This document shows, in pieces, positions 31,982 to 40,191 of a stretch of DNA of 61,708 nt (the first letter of the stretch is position 1; each line of letters starts with the position of its first letter). The stretch is taken from assembly GCA_052038315.1 (NCBI GenBank), contig JBQGCF010000312.1, positions 1 through 61,708 of the forward strand. Direction: 5' to 3'. Made by a program: the position numbers and the translations under genes. Origin of the DNA: Iamia sp052038315 (GTDB taxonomy: Bacteria > Actinomycetota > Acidimicrobiia > Acidimicrobiales > Iamiaceae). The notes beneath the pieces are model-generated. The model worked only from the letters and a program-made list of their open reading frames with translations. It was not told the DNA's origin and made no database searches.

Positions 31982-33496
31982 CTACATGCACATCTCCGGC
32001 TCGCGGGTCGGGGGCCCGTAGGTGGCGATGACCTCGCCGTCGGCGTCCTCGTAGGTGACGGTGCCGTCCTCGCCCAGCGTGGCGTAGCCGTAGATCATCC
32101 CGCCCTCGCTGACGTCCTCGCCGCCGTCGGTGCGCTGCCACGGCTCCTCGCCGAGGTAGAGCCAGTCCATCCCGCAGTGCGTGTAGAGGGGGGCGGCGTA
32201 GCGGACGCCGACCTCGGGCTCCTCGCCCTCGTCGAGCATGGGCAGGTCGGCGATCTCGGTGGTCGGCTCGGGCTCGGTGGGGAGCGTGGCGTCGGCCGTG
32301 GTGCTCCACGTGCCCACCGTCTCCCCCGCCGACCACAGCAGCAGCCGGTCGTCGGTGGCGAGGACGCCGTGGACGTCGTCGTACTCGCCCAGGTCGAGGG
32401 CGGTCTGGTCGATCCGGGACCAGGCCCCCTCGCCGTCGCCCTCGTAGAGCACGGCCCCGCTGTCACCCTGGCACTGGGCGATGTCGGCGTAGCAGGCCAG
32501 GGGGTCGGCGAAGGGGTCGGAGAAGTCCGACAGCAGGGTGAAGACCCGCTCGCCGGCGACGAACAGCGAGCCCGCGCCCTCGGGGCTCTCGAGCGGGGGC
32601 GCCTCGACCGCGGTCCAGCTGCGGCCGCCGTCACCGGACGCGGCCAGGGACGGCGAACCGGAGGCGAGGAGGCCGTCACCGAAGGGCAGGACGTCCTGGA
32701 GGCGCACGCCGTCGAGGCCGTCGAGGCTGGCCTCGGTCCACGAGCGGCCGCCGTCCTCGGAGCGCCAGGCCAGGGTGCTCTCGTCGCCGGAGCCGACGGC
32801 GAGCAGCTCGCCGTCGACGGCCACGAGGGCCGACGGCCCCCCCTCGCCGCCGGCCAGCTCGACCGGCTCCCAGGTGGTGCCGTCGTCGGAGCGCCAGGCG
32901 AGGGGGCCGAAGGTGCCGCCCTCCAGGCCGGTCTGCTCGAGGTTGGCGGTCTGGTCGTAGCCCACCGCCACCAGCCCGTCGTCGGTGGCGGCCACCTCGG
33001 TGACCTCGGCCGGGCCCTCCAGGCCGCTGGTCTCCACCTCGGTCCACGTCAGGCCGTCGGTCGAGGTGACGACGTGGAGGTCGAAGGACAGCTGCCAGTC
33101 GTCGGGCCGGGACGGCACGGCCCGGGTGCCGCCGGAGCCCATGGCCCACCAGGCGCCGTCGTGACGGACAAGGTCGCGGAGCATCAGGTACTCGTGACCG
33201 GTGTCGAGGGGCGGGCCGGTCTCGAAGGGCCCGTCGCCGGTGGCGACCGCGCTCTGCAGGACACCCTCGTCGGAGGCGGTCAGCATCACGATGCGGTCGC
33301 CGTCGACGGCGGTCAGCAGCTCGGTGTCGGCGCCCCGCTCGATCGCCACCTCCTCGGCCCGCCACTCGGCCGGCGGCCCGGCCTCGGCGGGGGCCGCGGT
33401 GGTCGACGGGCCGGCGGTGTCGACCCCCGGGTCGCCGTCGTCGCCGCAGCCGGCGAGGGCCACCACGGCCAGGGCGATCGCAGCCGACGCTCGCAT
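31982..33496 (-). CDS. Lipoprotein with sialidase/BNR-like beta-propeller
   Basis: 504 residues from ATG 33496 (ATG 33509 adds only MGGGM). The signal MRASAAIALAVVALAGC ends in lipobox LAGC. The body contains repeated Asp/Trp-type propeller strands: VVTSTDGLTWTEVE, AWRSDDGTTWEPVE, AWRSEDGGRSWTEA, AASGDGGRSWTAVE are Asp-box (S-x-D-x-G-x-x-W) repeats. The C-terminal 90 residues form a separate domain with two cysteines (THCGMDW, PEMCM). Probably an extracytoplasmic binding or glycosidase-like protein; no catalytic residues can be assigned. Confidence 0.8.
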   Translation of the reverse strand: MRASAAIALAVVALAGCGDDGDPGVDTAGPSTTAAPAEAGPPAEWRAEEVAIERGADTELLTAVDGDRIVMLTASDEGVLQSAVATGDGPFETGPPLDTGHEYLMLRDLVRHDGAWWAMGSGGTRAVPSRPDDWQLSFDLHVVTSTDGLTWTEVETSGLEGPAEVTEVAATDDGLVAVGYDQTANLEQTGLEGGTFGPLAWRSDDGTTWEPVELAGGEGGPSALVAVDGELLAVGSGDESTLAWRSEDGGRSWTEASLDGLDGVRLQDVLPFGDGLLASGSPSLAASGDGGRSWTAVEAPPLESPEGAGSLFVAGERVFTLLSDFSDPFADPLACYADIAQCQGDSGAVLYEGDGEGAWSRIDQTALDLGEYDDVHGVLATDDRLLLWSAGETVGTWSTTADATLPTEPEPTTEIADLPMLDEGEEPEVGVRYAAPLYTHCGMDWLYLGEEPWQRTDGGEDVSEGGMIYGYATLGEDGTVTYEDADGEVIATYGPPTREPEMCM

Positions 33497-33513
33497 CCCT
33501 CCCCCCATCGTGC

Positions 33514-34125
33514 TCAGGCCCCCGGCATCGGTTGGCCGGGCTTGCGCAGGTCGGGCTTCACCCGGGTCGGATCGTCGTACGGGCTGACCCGCTGGACGCC
33601 GACGGCCGACTCGACCTCGGCCACCTCGCCCCGGGCCTGCTCCAGCAGGTCGAGCTGGCGGGCCAGGTCGTCGAGGGCGGTGGGCTGGCCCCGGCCGATC
33701 AGGGGGGCCTGGGCCTGGGCCGCCAGCAGCGACACCTGCGAGGCGACCCGTTCGACCTGGCGGACCTGCTGGGCGAGGGCCGACATCTGGGCCCGACCCT
33801 GCTTGCCCTTGACCCGGGAGGCGACGACGAGGTGGGTGTCGAGGGCGACGGCCTCCTGCTCCATCTGGGCGGCCAGCTCGGCCAGGTTGGGCGCCGTCGG
33901 GGCGCCGGCGGCGGCCGTGCGGGCGACGATCACCGCGGTGCGGAGCCGGCGGTGCATCCGGGCGCCGGCCCCCGGGGCGCCCAGCCAGGTGAGCGGGGCC
34001 GCGGTGGCGGCGTCGGGGCTGACCCGGTTGCGCCGCTGCAGGGCCCGGGCGCCGAGGGCGGCGGCCAGCACGACCATGAGCAGGCTGGCCAGCATCAGCA
34101 CCAGCACGGCGATCACCAGCTCCAT
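33514..34125 (-). CDS. Membrane-anchored helical protein, 203 aa
   Basis: An N-terminal membrane helix (MELVIAVLVLMLASLLMVVLAAALGA) is followed by a basic stretch and long helical, coiled-coil-prone segments (LAELAAQMEQEAVALDTHLV, LAQQVRQVERVASQVSLLAAQAQ, LDDLARQLDLLEQARGEVAEVES). No catalytic motif or known family. TAGCCT on the minus strand (34137-34132), partly formed by the TAG stop of the upstream nuclease, lies 6 nt before the ATG, so the gene may be transcribed separately as a leaderless mRNA. Confidence 0.75.
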   Translation of the reverse strand: MELVIAVLVLMLASLLMVVLAAALGARALQRRNRVSPDAATAAPLTWLGAPGAGARMHRRLRTAVIVARTAAAGAPTAPNLAELAAQMEQEAVALDTHLVVASRVKGKQGRAQMSALAQQVRQVERVASQVSLLAAQAQAPLIGRGQPTALDDLARQLDLLEQARGEVAEVESAVGVQRVSPYDDPTRVKPDLRKPGQPMPGA

Positions 34126-34134
34126 CGGCGCAGG

Positions 34135-35790
34135 CTATCGGCGCCCCCCGGCCAGGGACAGGGCGCGAGGCGAGCGGTGCTGCGCCCGCATCTCGGGGAG
34201 CGGGGGCCAGAGCGAGGCCAGGCCGCCGGTGCTGCTGGCGACGGTGGTGCGGCCCAGCGAGCGGTCGAGCCAGGCGGCGACGCACATCCGCTCGGCGTCG
34301 GCCCCCTCGGGGTCGAGGTCCGGGTCGGGCACCGGCGCCCCGGCGACGATGTCGAGGCTGCGGACCTGGCCGTCGCGCCCCCATGCGGCGGTGAGCAGGC
34401 CGCCCTCCAGCACCGCGCCGGCCCCGCCGGGGAGGGCCAGCTCGGTGTGGCCCGAGGCCCGCAGGGCGTCGATGCGCCGGCGGCGGCGGAGGATCGCCAC
34501 GACCGCCGCGGCCCGATCCCGGACGTCGGCCGCCTCCTCGAAGCGCTCCGCTGCGGCCAGGGCGTCCATCCGCTCGGCCAGGGGCGACAGCACCAGGTCC
34601 GGGCGCCCGCCCCAGGCGGCCCGCACGGTGGCGACCACCCGGGCGTAGGTGGCCACGTCGAGGTCGCCGGCGCACGGGCACAGGGCCCGGCCCAGCTGGG
34701 CGGCGGCGCACGGGGCGGCCCGGCGACCGGCGGCACCGGTGCCGCGCCGGACGGGCAGGGCGGTCTGGACGGCCTCGACCACCCGGGCCGCCGAGCGGTG
34801 GTCCGGGAACGGGCCGAGGTGGTCGGCCGGGTCGCCCCGCACCGCCTTGACCACCGACAGCCGGGGGTAGGCCTCGGCCGTGAGCCGCACCCACGTGGGC
34901 TTGCCCCGGGCCCGGCCCTGACGGTTGAAGCGGGGGTCGAGGCTGCGGATCAGGCGCAGCTCCAGCACCGCCGCCTCCAGCGTGGACGAGCACACGATGG
35001 TGTCGACGCCCTCGGCCTCGCGCAGCAGCTGGCCGACCTTCCGGCGGTCGTCGCTGCCGAAGTACGACCGGACCCGGGCCCGCAGGTCGGTGGCCTTGCC
35101 GACGTAGAGGACCCGTCCGCCCCGGTCCCGGAAGCGGTACACGCCCGGCTCCCGCGGCAGCGACTGCGTCATCTTGAGCTTGGCCGCCTGCGGGTGCTTG
35201 CCCATGGTGGGCAGGTCGAGCAGGTCGTCGAGGCCGAGCACGCCCAGCCCGGCGGCCCGCTCGAGCAGGGCGTGGAGCAGGTGGCCGGTGGCGAGGGCGT
35301 CGTCGAGGGCCCGGTGGGTCGGCCGGTGGGGGAGCCGGAAGACCCGGGCCAGGGTGCCGAGCCGGCAGTTGGGCACCTCGTCGCGGACGAGCCGCTTGGC
35401 CAGCGCATAGGTGTCGACCGAGCGGTTGGCGAAGGGCTCGTGGCCGTGGGCCTGGAGGGCGGCGTTGAGGAAGCCCAGGTCGTAGCGGACGTTGTGGCCG
35501 ACGATCACGGCATCGCCCACGAACTCGAGCAGGGCGGACAGCACCGGCCCGACCCGGGGGGCGGGGGCGACCATGGCCTCGGTGATCCCGGTGAGCACGA
35601 CGATCTGGGCCGGGATCGACACGCCCGGGTTGACCAGGGTCTGGAACCGGCCCAGCTCCTCGCCGCCCCGGAGCCTGACCGCCCCGATCTCGGTGATGCC
35701 GCCGTCGGCCGCCGCCCCGCCGGTGGTCTCGATGTCGATGACGCAGAAGGTGACCTGGTGGAGCGGCGTGCCGAGGTCGTCGAAGGTCAT
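34135..35790 (-). CDS. DEDDh 3'-5' exonuclease fused to a GIY-YIG (UvrC-like) endonuclease domain
   Basis: 551 residues. The N-terminal DEDDh exonuclease (about 10-175) shows VIDIETTG (Asp, Glu), VGHNVRYDLGFL (Asp) and HRALDDALAT (His, Asp). The GIY-YIG domain (about 200-290) has GVYRFRDRGGRVLYVGKATDLRARV. The C-terminal part resembles the UvrC middle region, including a UVR-like helix pair (FEEAADVRDRAAAVVAIL). The arrangement is a known actinobacterial DnaQ-UvrC fusion related to Cho, thought to act in DNA repair. GTG 35796 is an alternative start two codons upstream. Confidence 0.92.
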   Translation of the reverse strand: MTFDDLGTPLHQVTFCVIDIETTGGAAADGGITEIGAVRLRGGEELGRFQTLVNPGVSIPAQIVVLTGITEAMVAPAPRVGPVLSALLEFVGDAVIVGHNVRYDLGFLNAALQAHGHEPFANRSVDTYALAKRLVRDEVPNCRLGTLARVFRLPHRPTHRALDDALATGHLLHALLERAAGLGVLGLDDLLDLPTMGKHPQAAKLKMTQSLPREPGVYRFRDRGGRVLYVGKATDLRARVRSYFGSDDRRKVGQLLREAEGVDTIVCSSTLEAAVLELRLIRSLDPRFNRQGRARGKPTWVRLTAEAYPRLSVVKAVRGDPADHLGPFPDHRSAARVVEAVQTALPVRRGTGAAGRRAAPCAAAQLGRALCPCAGDLDVATYARVVATVRAAWGGRPDLVLSPLAERMDALAAAERFEEAADVRDRAAAVVAILRRRRRIDALRASGHTELALPGGAGAVLEGGLLTAAWGRDGQVRSLDIVAGAPVPDPDLDPEGADAERMCVAAWLDRSLGRTTVASSTGGLASLWPPLPEMRAQHRSPRALSLAGGRR

Positions 35791-35860
35791 CTGCACGGGA
35801 ACAGAAGTTCGCGTACAGGTGTTCGGTCGTCAAGGGATCTTCGCCGCGGCGGGAGGTCGG

Positions 35861-35866
35861 TACGAT
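35861..35866 (+). promoter_or_regulatory. -10 element (TACGAT) for the zinc-ribbon gene
   Basis: TACGAT lies 7 nt before GTG 35874. A competing reading uses ATG 35865 with GGGAGG (35851-35856) as Shine-Dalgarno. Confidence 0.4.
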
Positions 35867-35873
35867 GCCCGGC

Positions 35874-36101
35874 GTGACCGGACCGACCGCCCCCACCGTG
35901 ACCCGGTACCGCTGCACCACCTGCGGCAACCTCACCCGCTTCGACGTCACCGCCACGCGCCGGACCAAGGCCTTCCACCACTTCACGGTGGGTGGCGAGC
36001 TGACGGTCGAGAGCACCGAGGTGCTGGCCGAGGAGATCGAGTCGGTGGAGTGCGGCTGGTGCGGCCCGAGCGGCGTGGTCGAGGCCTTCACCGAGAAGTA
36101 G
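35874..36101 (+). CDS. Small zinc-ribbon protein, 75 aa
   Basis: Two CxxC knuckles are visible: YRCTTCGN near the N-terminus and VECGWCGPSG near the C-terminus, separated by a strand-rich middle (FDVTATRRTKAFHHFTVGGELTVE). Such small ribbons bind zinc and often interact with nucleic acids, but no specific role is known. The next gene follows 18 nt later with its own Shine-Dalgarno sequence, suggesting co-transcription with the NYN protein. The alternative start ATG 35865 adds three residues. Confidence 0.78.
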   Translation: MTGPTAPTVTRYRCTTCGNLTRFDVTATRRTKAFHHFTVGGELTVESTEVLAEEIESVECGWCGPSGVVEAFTEK

Positions 36102-36119
36102 CGGCCGGGGAGGGGCACG

Positions 36120-37439
36120 ATGGCGTCTCCGCCACGGACGGCCCGCACCGAGCTGCTGCGCGAGGTCCTCGACGTCGCCATCGCCGTCGGGCGACGGGTC
36201 GAGGCCGAGGGCCGGGGCCCGGTGCCGGCCCCGCTGCGCCCGGTCCTGGGGCTGACCCGGATCGGCTCGCGCGCCCGGGCGGCGGCCGACCGGGCCGGTG
36301 ACGACGACGCCTTCCGGGCCCTGGTGGCCGAGGCGGTCGAGGTCGACGAGCTCGACGACGCCGGCCGGCTCTGGCTGACCCGCCCGGACGGCTGGGAGGC
36401 CGACCTCGACGCCCTGGTCCGCCGCCGGGTCGAGGACGGGGCCGACGCCGACGCCCGCCGGGCCCTCGACCGGGAGCGGAAGGCCCGCCAGCGGGCCGAG
36501 GGCGACCGGGACGCCCTGCAGGCCGAGCTCGACCGCATCCGGGCCGAGCTGGCCGAGCTCCGCCCCCGCCTCGACGAGGCCGAGGCCCGGGCCGCGACCC
36601 TGGCCGACGAGCGGGCCGAGGCCGTCCGCCAGCTCAAGACCCTGGAGGCCGCCCACCAGCGCGCCCACGACGACCTGCGGGCCGCCCGGGCCGAGCTCGA
36701 CGAGGTCCGCTCCGCCGAGCCCCTCGCCCCCACCCCAGCCCCCGAACTCGGGGGAGAAGGTGACCGTTTCGCGTCGCCTTCTCCCCCGAGTTCGGGGGAG
36801 GACAGGGCTGCGGTGGCGGCGGTCGAGGTGGCGTCGGCGGCGGCGACGGAGCTGGCCAAGGCCCTCGACGCGCTGGCCGTGACGCTGCGACCGGCTTCCG
36901 ACCGACCGGTGCCAGCGCCGGCCCCCGAGCCACCGGCTCCCGCAGCCGCGCCGCCACCCGCGCCCCGGCCCCGGACGCGCAAGGCCCGGCCATCGGGGCG
37001 CCGACGGCCACCGCTGCCGGGCGGGGTCCACGACGACTCGCCCGAGGCGGCCGCCCACCTCGTCCGGCTGCCCGGCGCCACCCTCCTCGTCGACGGCTAC
37101 AACGCCACCATGTCCACCTGGCCGGGCCACGACCTGCCCGAGCAGCGCCGCCGTCTGGTCGACGCCCTCGACCAGCTCGAGGCCCGGGTCGGCGTGCGCA
37201 CCACCGTCGTGTTCGACGGGGTCGAGGAGACGTGGCGGCGCTCGGCGTCCCGCCGGGTCGACGTCCGCTTCACGCCCGCCGGGGTCGAGGCCGACGACGT
37301 CATCCTGGCCCTGGTCGACGGGCTCCCCGGCGAGCAGCCGGTCGTCGTCGCCTCCGACGACCAGCGGGTCCGCACCGGGGCCCGCCAGCGCGGCGCCCAC
37401 CCGATCGACACCGCCCAGCTCCGGTCCCTCCTCGCCTAG
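36120..37439 (+). CDS. NYN-domain (YacP-like) RNA-binding/nuclease protein with coiled coil
   Basis: 439 residues. A helical N-terminal region, a long coiled coil (about 120-205: DRERKARQRAEGDRDALQAELDR and following), a Pro/Ala-rich linker, and a C-terminal NYN/PIN-like nuclease domain (about 310-439) with LLVDGYNATMS, VVFDGVEE, VEADDVILALV and VVVASDDQRVR, supplying the acidic metal site. YacP (Rae1) in Bacillus cuts mRNA on the ribosome; a ribosome- or RNA-directed role is plausible. A palindromic repeat element lies in frame in the linker. ATG 36120 follows GGGGAGGGG. Confidence 0.88.
   Translation: MASPPRTARTELLREVLDVAIAVGRRVEAEGRGPVPAPLRPVLGLTRIGSRARAAADRAGDDDAFRALVAEAVEVDELDDAGRLWLTRPDGWEADLDALVRRRVEDGADADARRALDRERKARQRAEGDRDALQAELDRIRAELAELRPRLDEAEARAATLADERAEAVRQLKTLEAAHQRAHDDLRAARAELDEVRSAEPLAPTPAPELGGEGDRFASPSPPSSGEDRAAVAAVEVASAAATELAKALDALAVTLRPASDRPVPAPAPEPPAPAAAPPPAPRPRTRKARPSGRRRPPLPGGVHDDSPEAAAHLVRLPGATLLVDGYNATMSTWPGHDLPEQRRRLVDALDQLEARVGVRTTVVFDGVEETWRRSASRRVDVRFTPAGVEADDVILALVDGLPGEQPVVVASDDQRVRTGARQRGAHPIDTAQLRSLLA
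36739..36798. repeat. Palindromic element inside the NYN coding sequence (copy 2, complete)
   Basis: Exactly 60 nt. The arms at 36739-36760 and 36777-36798 are perfect 22-bp inverted repeats with a 16-nt loop. Each arm contains its own 16-bp palindrome, CCCCCGAACTCGGGGG on the left and CCCCCGAGTTCGGGGG on the right. It is read in frame as the unstructured linker segment PELGGEGDRFASPSPPSSGE. Confidence 0.85.
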
Positions 37440-37446
37440 GACACCC

Positions 37447-40191
37447 GTGCCGTCCCCCACCGATCGTCCCGTCAGCCTGGCCGCCCCGCCCCTGGTCGGC
37501 CGGAGCCCCGAGCTGGCCGCCATCGCCGCTGTGCTCGACGCCCCCGACGGCCGCGGCGTCCTCATCAGCGGTCCCATCGGCGTCGGCAAGACCCGGCTCG
37601 CCACCGAGGTGATGGGCCGGCGGGCGGCGGCCGGCGCCGTCGTCCTGCGGGTGATCGCCACCTCGGCCACCGCTGACATCCCGCTGGGCGCCCTGGCCGC
37701 CGTCACCCACCTGGGCGTGCGGGCCGGCGACCGGCGCGAAGCCGTGGTCGAGCGGGTCGTCAACGACCTGGCCGCGGCGGCCGAGGGCTCGCAGCTGCTC
37801 CTGGTGGTCGACGACGTCAACCTGCTCGACCCCCAGTCCCACCAGGTCGCCCGGGCCCTCGTCGAGCGGAGGGTGGCCAAGGTGGTCGGCACCGCCCGCA
37901 CGCCGGGCCCGCCCCTGCCGCCCCCGTGGACCACGCCGGGCGTCGTCCACCTCGTCCTCAACGACCTCGACGCCGACGGCGTGGCCGAGGTGCTGGTCGC
38001 CACCCTCGGCGGGCCGGTCGCCGGCGACATGACCCGGCAGCTGGCCACCGCCACCCAGGGCAATCCGCTGCTGCTGCGCGAGGCGCTGACCGTCGCCGGC
38101 CACGACGGGAGCCTGCGCCGGGTCGACGGCATCTGGTCGCTGGAGGAGGCGGCCCAGCCGATGGGCCGGCTCGGCGACCTGGTCGGCGGTCGTCTCGCCC
38201 AGCTCGGCCCCGAGGCCCGCGACGCCCTGGAGCTGGTGGCGGTGGCCGAGGTCCTGCCCCTGCCCCTGGCCGAGACGCTGATCGGACCGGTCGTGCTGGC
38301 CGAGCTGGAGCGCTCGGGGCTGGTGCTGCGGGACGCGGTCCTGGCCCTGCCGGTGATCCGCCCCTCGCACCCGTTCTACGGCGAGGCCCTGCGTGCCGGG
38401 CTCGGCCCCATCGCCCGCCGCCACCACGCCCGCCGGCTCGCCGACGCCGCCGAGGCCGCCCCCGAGGCCGGCGTCGACGTCCTGCGGGTCGTGGCCTGGC
38501 GGGCCCCCGCCGGCGGCCAGGTCGCCCCCGACCTGCTGGCCCAGGCCGCCCGGGAGGCCCGCCGCCGCTCGGAGTTCGACCGGGCCGAGGACCTCGCCGC
38601 CCGCGCCGTCGAGGCCGGCGGCGGCACCCCCGTCCTGCTGCTGCTGGGCGAGATCCAGAACGCCGTCGCCCGCTTCGCCGCCGCCGACGCCACCTTCGCC
38701 CGGGTGGTCGACCCGGTCGTGGCCGGTGGCGCCCTGCCGGACGACGAGGACGAGGCCTCGCTGGTCGGGCTGAGCGCCCTGGCCATGGGGTTCAACCGGG
38801 CCTGGGGGCTGGGCCGCCACCGCGACGCCCGCGACCTGCTGAAGGACGTCTCCGACGCCCTCGGCCGGACCGCCGCGGCGGCCACCCCGACGGTGGGCGA
38901 GCGCCGGGCCGAGCTGGCCGCCGACGCCGCCGCCCTGGCCGCCTTCTCGGGCGTCCCGACCGTCGCCGTCGAGGAGGCCCGGGCCATCCTGGCCGAGGAC
39001 CACGGGCCGCGGGTCCGGGCCCGGGCGGCGTGGGCCCTGGCCGCCGGGCTGATCGGCGTCGGGCAGCCGGCCGCCTCGGTCGTCGCCTCCGACGAGGGCC
39101 TGGCCGCCCTCGACGACCTGCCCGACGGCTTCGGCCGGGCCACCTTCACCACCAACCTGCTGCTGACCCGCACCGTCGGGCTGGCCGAGGCCGGGCGGCT
39201 CGACGAGGCCGACGGCGAGGCCGAGCAGACCTACCGCCGTTCGGTCAGCGCCGCCTTCCTCACCGGCCAGGCCGTCGCCGCGTGGGCCCGGGGCCGGGTG
39301 CTGGAGCAGGCCGGCCGGGCCGTGTCGGGCGAGCGCTGGCTGCGCGAGGCCCGGCTCCTCGAGCGCGACCTCCAGACCCGGGGCCGGCGCCGCTGGTCGC
39401 TGATCGCCCTCGGCCTGGCCCTCGTCGCCCAGGGCCGGATCACCGACGCCGAGGAGGCGGTGACGACGCTCGACGGCCTCGACGCCGAGGACGCGGTCGA
39501 CGACCGCTTCGTCCTGGCCGACGAGGTCCGGCTGCGGGCCGCCCTCCTGGCGGCCCGGGGCGAGCTGACCGCGGCGGAGCGGCTGCTGGTCGACGGGGCC
39601 GACACGGCCAGGGGCGACGGGGCGATGGGCGCCGCGGTCGTCCTGTGGCACGAGGTCGTGCTGACCGGATCGTCACGGCGGGCGATCGGCACCGCCGCCG
39701 ACGAGCTGGCCCGCGTCGGCGACGCGGTCGACGGCGCCCTCCACCTCGCCCGCATCGCCGACGGGAACGCCGTCCTCGGCCGGGACCTCGACGCCCGGCT
39801 GGCGGCCGCCGAGGCCTTCGACCGGGCCGGCGCGGCGCGCACCGCCGTGGTCGTGGCCCGGGCCGTGGCCGCCGAGGCGGTCCGGCTCGGCCAGCGCGGC
39901 CTGGCCCGCACGGCCGAGGAGCGGGCCGCCCGCAGCGCCGAGCGGTGCGAGGGCGGGGCCGAGCAGCCGGTGGCGGCCGGTGGCGCCCTCTCCGCCCTCG
40001 GGCCCCGCCAGCGCGAGGTCGTCCTGCTGGCGGCGAAGGGGCTGAGCAACCAGGAGGTGGCCGAGCGGCTGGGCATCTCCACCCGCACCGTCGAGAACCA
40101 CCTCCACCGGGCCTACGCCGAGCTCGGCGTCGACGGCCGCCGCGGCCTGGCCGACCTCGTCAGCAGCGAAGACCCGACGGTGGGACGGTGA
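37447..40191 (+). CDS. Large LuxR-family (LAL-type) ATP-binding transcriptional regulator
   Basis: 914 residues. The N-terminal AAA/NB-ARC-like ATPase has Walker A GPIGVGKTR (about residue 43) and Walker B-like LLLVVDDVNLLD. A long central region of helical repeats (about 300-840, TPR-like A/L/R-rich pairs) probably senses a ligand or partner. The C-terminal LuxR HTH is clear: LGPRQREVVLLAAKGLSNQEV...ISTRTVENHLHRAYAELGV. The GTG start follows the NYN gene by 7 nt. Its last 32 nt overlap the convergent peptidase gene. Regulated genes are not evident from the sequence. Confidence 0.9.
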   Translation: MPSPTDRPVSLAAPPLVGRSPELAAIAAVLDAPDGRGVLISGPIGVGKTRLATEVMGRRAAAGAVVLRVIATSATADIPLGALAAVTHLGVRAGDRREAVVERVVNDLAAAAEGSQLLLVVDDVNLLDPQSHQVARALVERRVAKVVGTARTPGPPLPPPWTTPGVVHLVLNDLDADGVAEVLVATLGGPVAGDMTRQLATATQGNPLLLREALTVAGHDGSLRRVDGIWSLEEAAQPMGRLGDLVGGRLAQLGPEARDALELVAVAEVLPLPLAETLIGPVVLAELERSGLVLRDAVLALPVIRPSHPFYGEALRAGLGPIARRHHARRLADAAEAAPEAGVDVLRVVAWRAPAGGQVAPDLLAQAAREARRRSEFDRAEDLAARAVEAGGGTPVLLLLGEIQNAVARFAAADATFARVVDPVVAGGALPDDEDEASLVGLSALAMGFNRAWGLGRHRDARDLLKDVSDALGRTAAAATPTVGERRAELAADAAALAAFSGVPTVAVEEARAILAEDHGPRVRARAAWALAAGLIGVGQPAASVVASDEGLAALDDLPDGFGRATFTTNLLLTRTVGLAEAGRLDEADGEAEQTYRRSVSAAFLTGQAVAAWARGRVLEQAGRAVSGERWLREARLLERDLQTRGRRRWSLIALGLALVAQGRITDAEEAVTTLDGLDAEDAVDDRFVLADEVRLRAALLAARGELTAAERLLVDGADTARGDGAMGAAVVLWHEVVLTGSSRRAIGTAADELARVGDAVDGALHLARIADGNAVLGRDLDARLAAAEAFDRAGAARTAVVVARAVAAEAVRLGQRGLARTAEERAARSAERCEGGAEQPVAAGGALSALGPRQREVVLLAAKGLSNQEVAERLGISTRTVENHLHRAYAELGVDGRRGLADLVSSEDPTVGR

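Noticed and set aside
31982..37081. A 1699-codon frame on the minus strand
   Set aside because: Only the 3' third (to about 33509) is the real lipoprotein gene; the remainder is antisense low-complexity sequence over the nuclease, zinc-ribbon and NYN genes.
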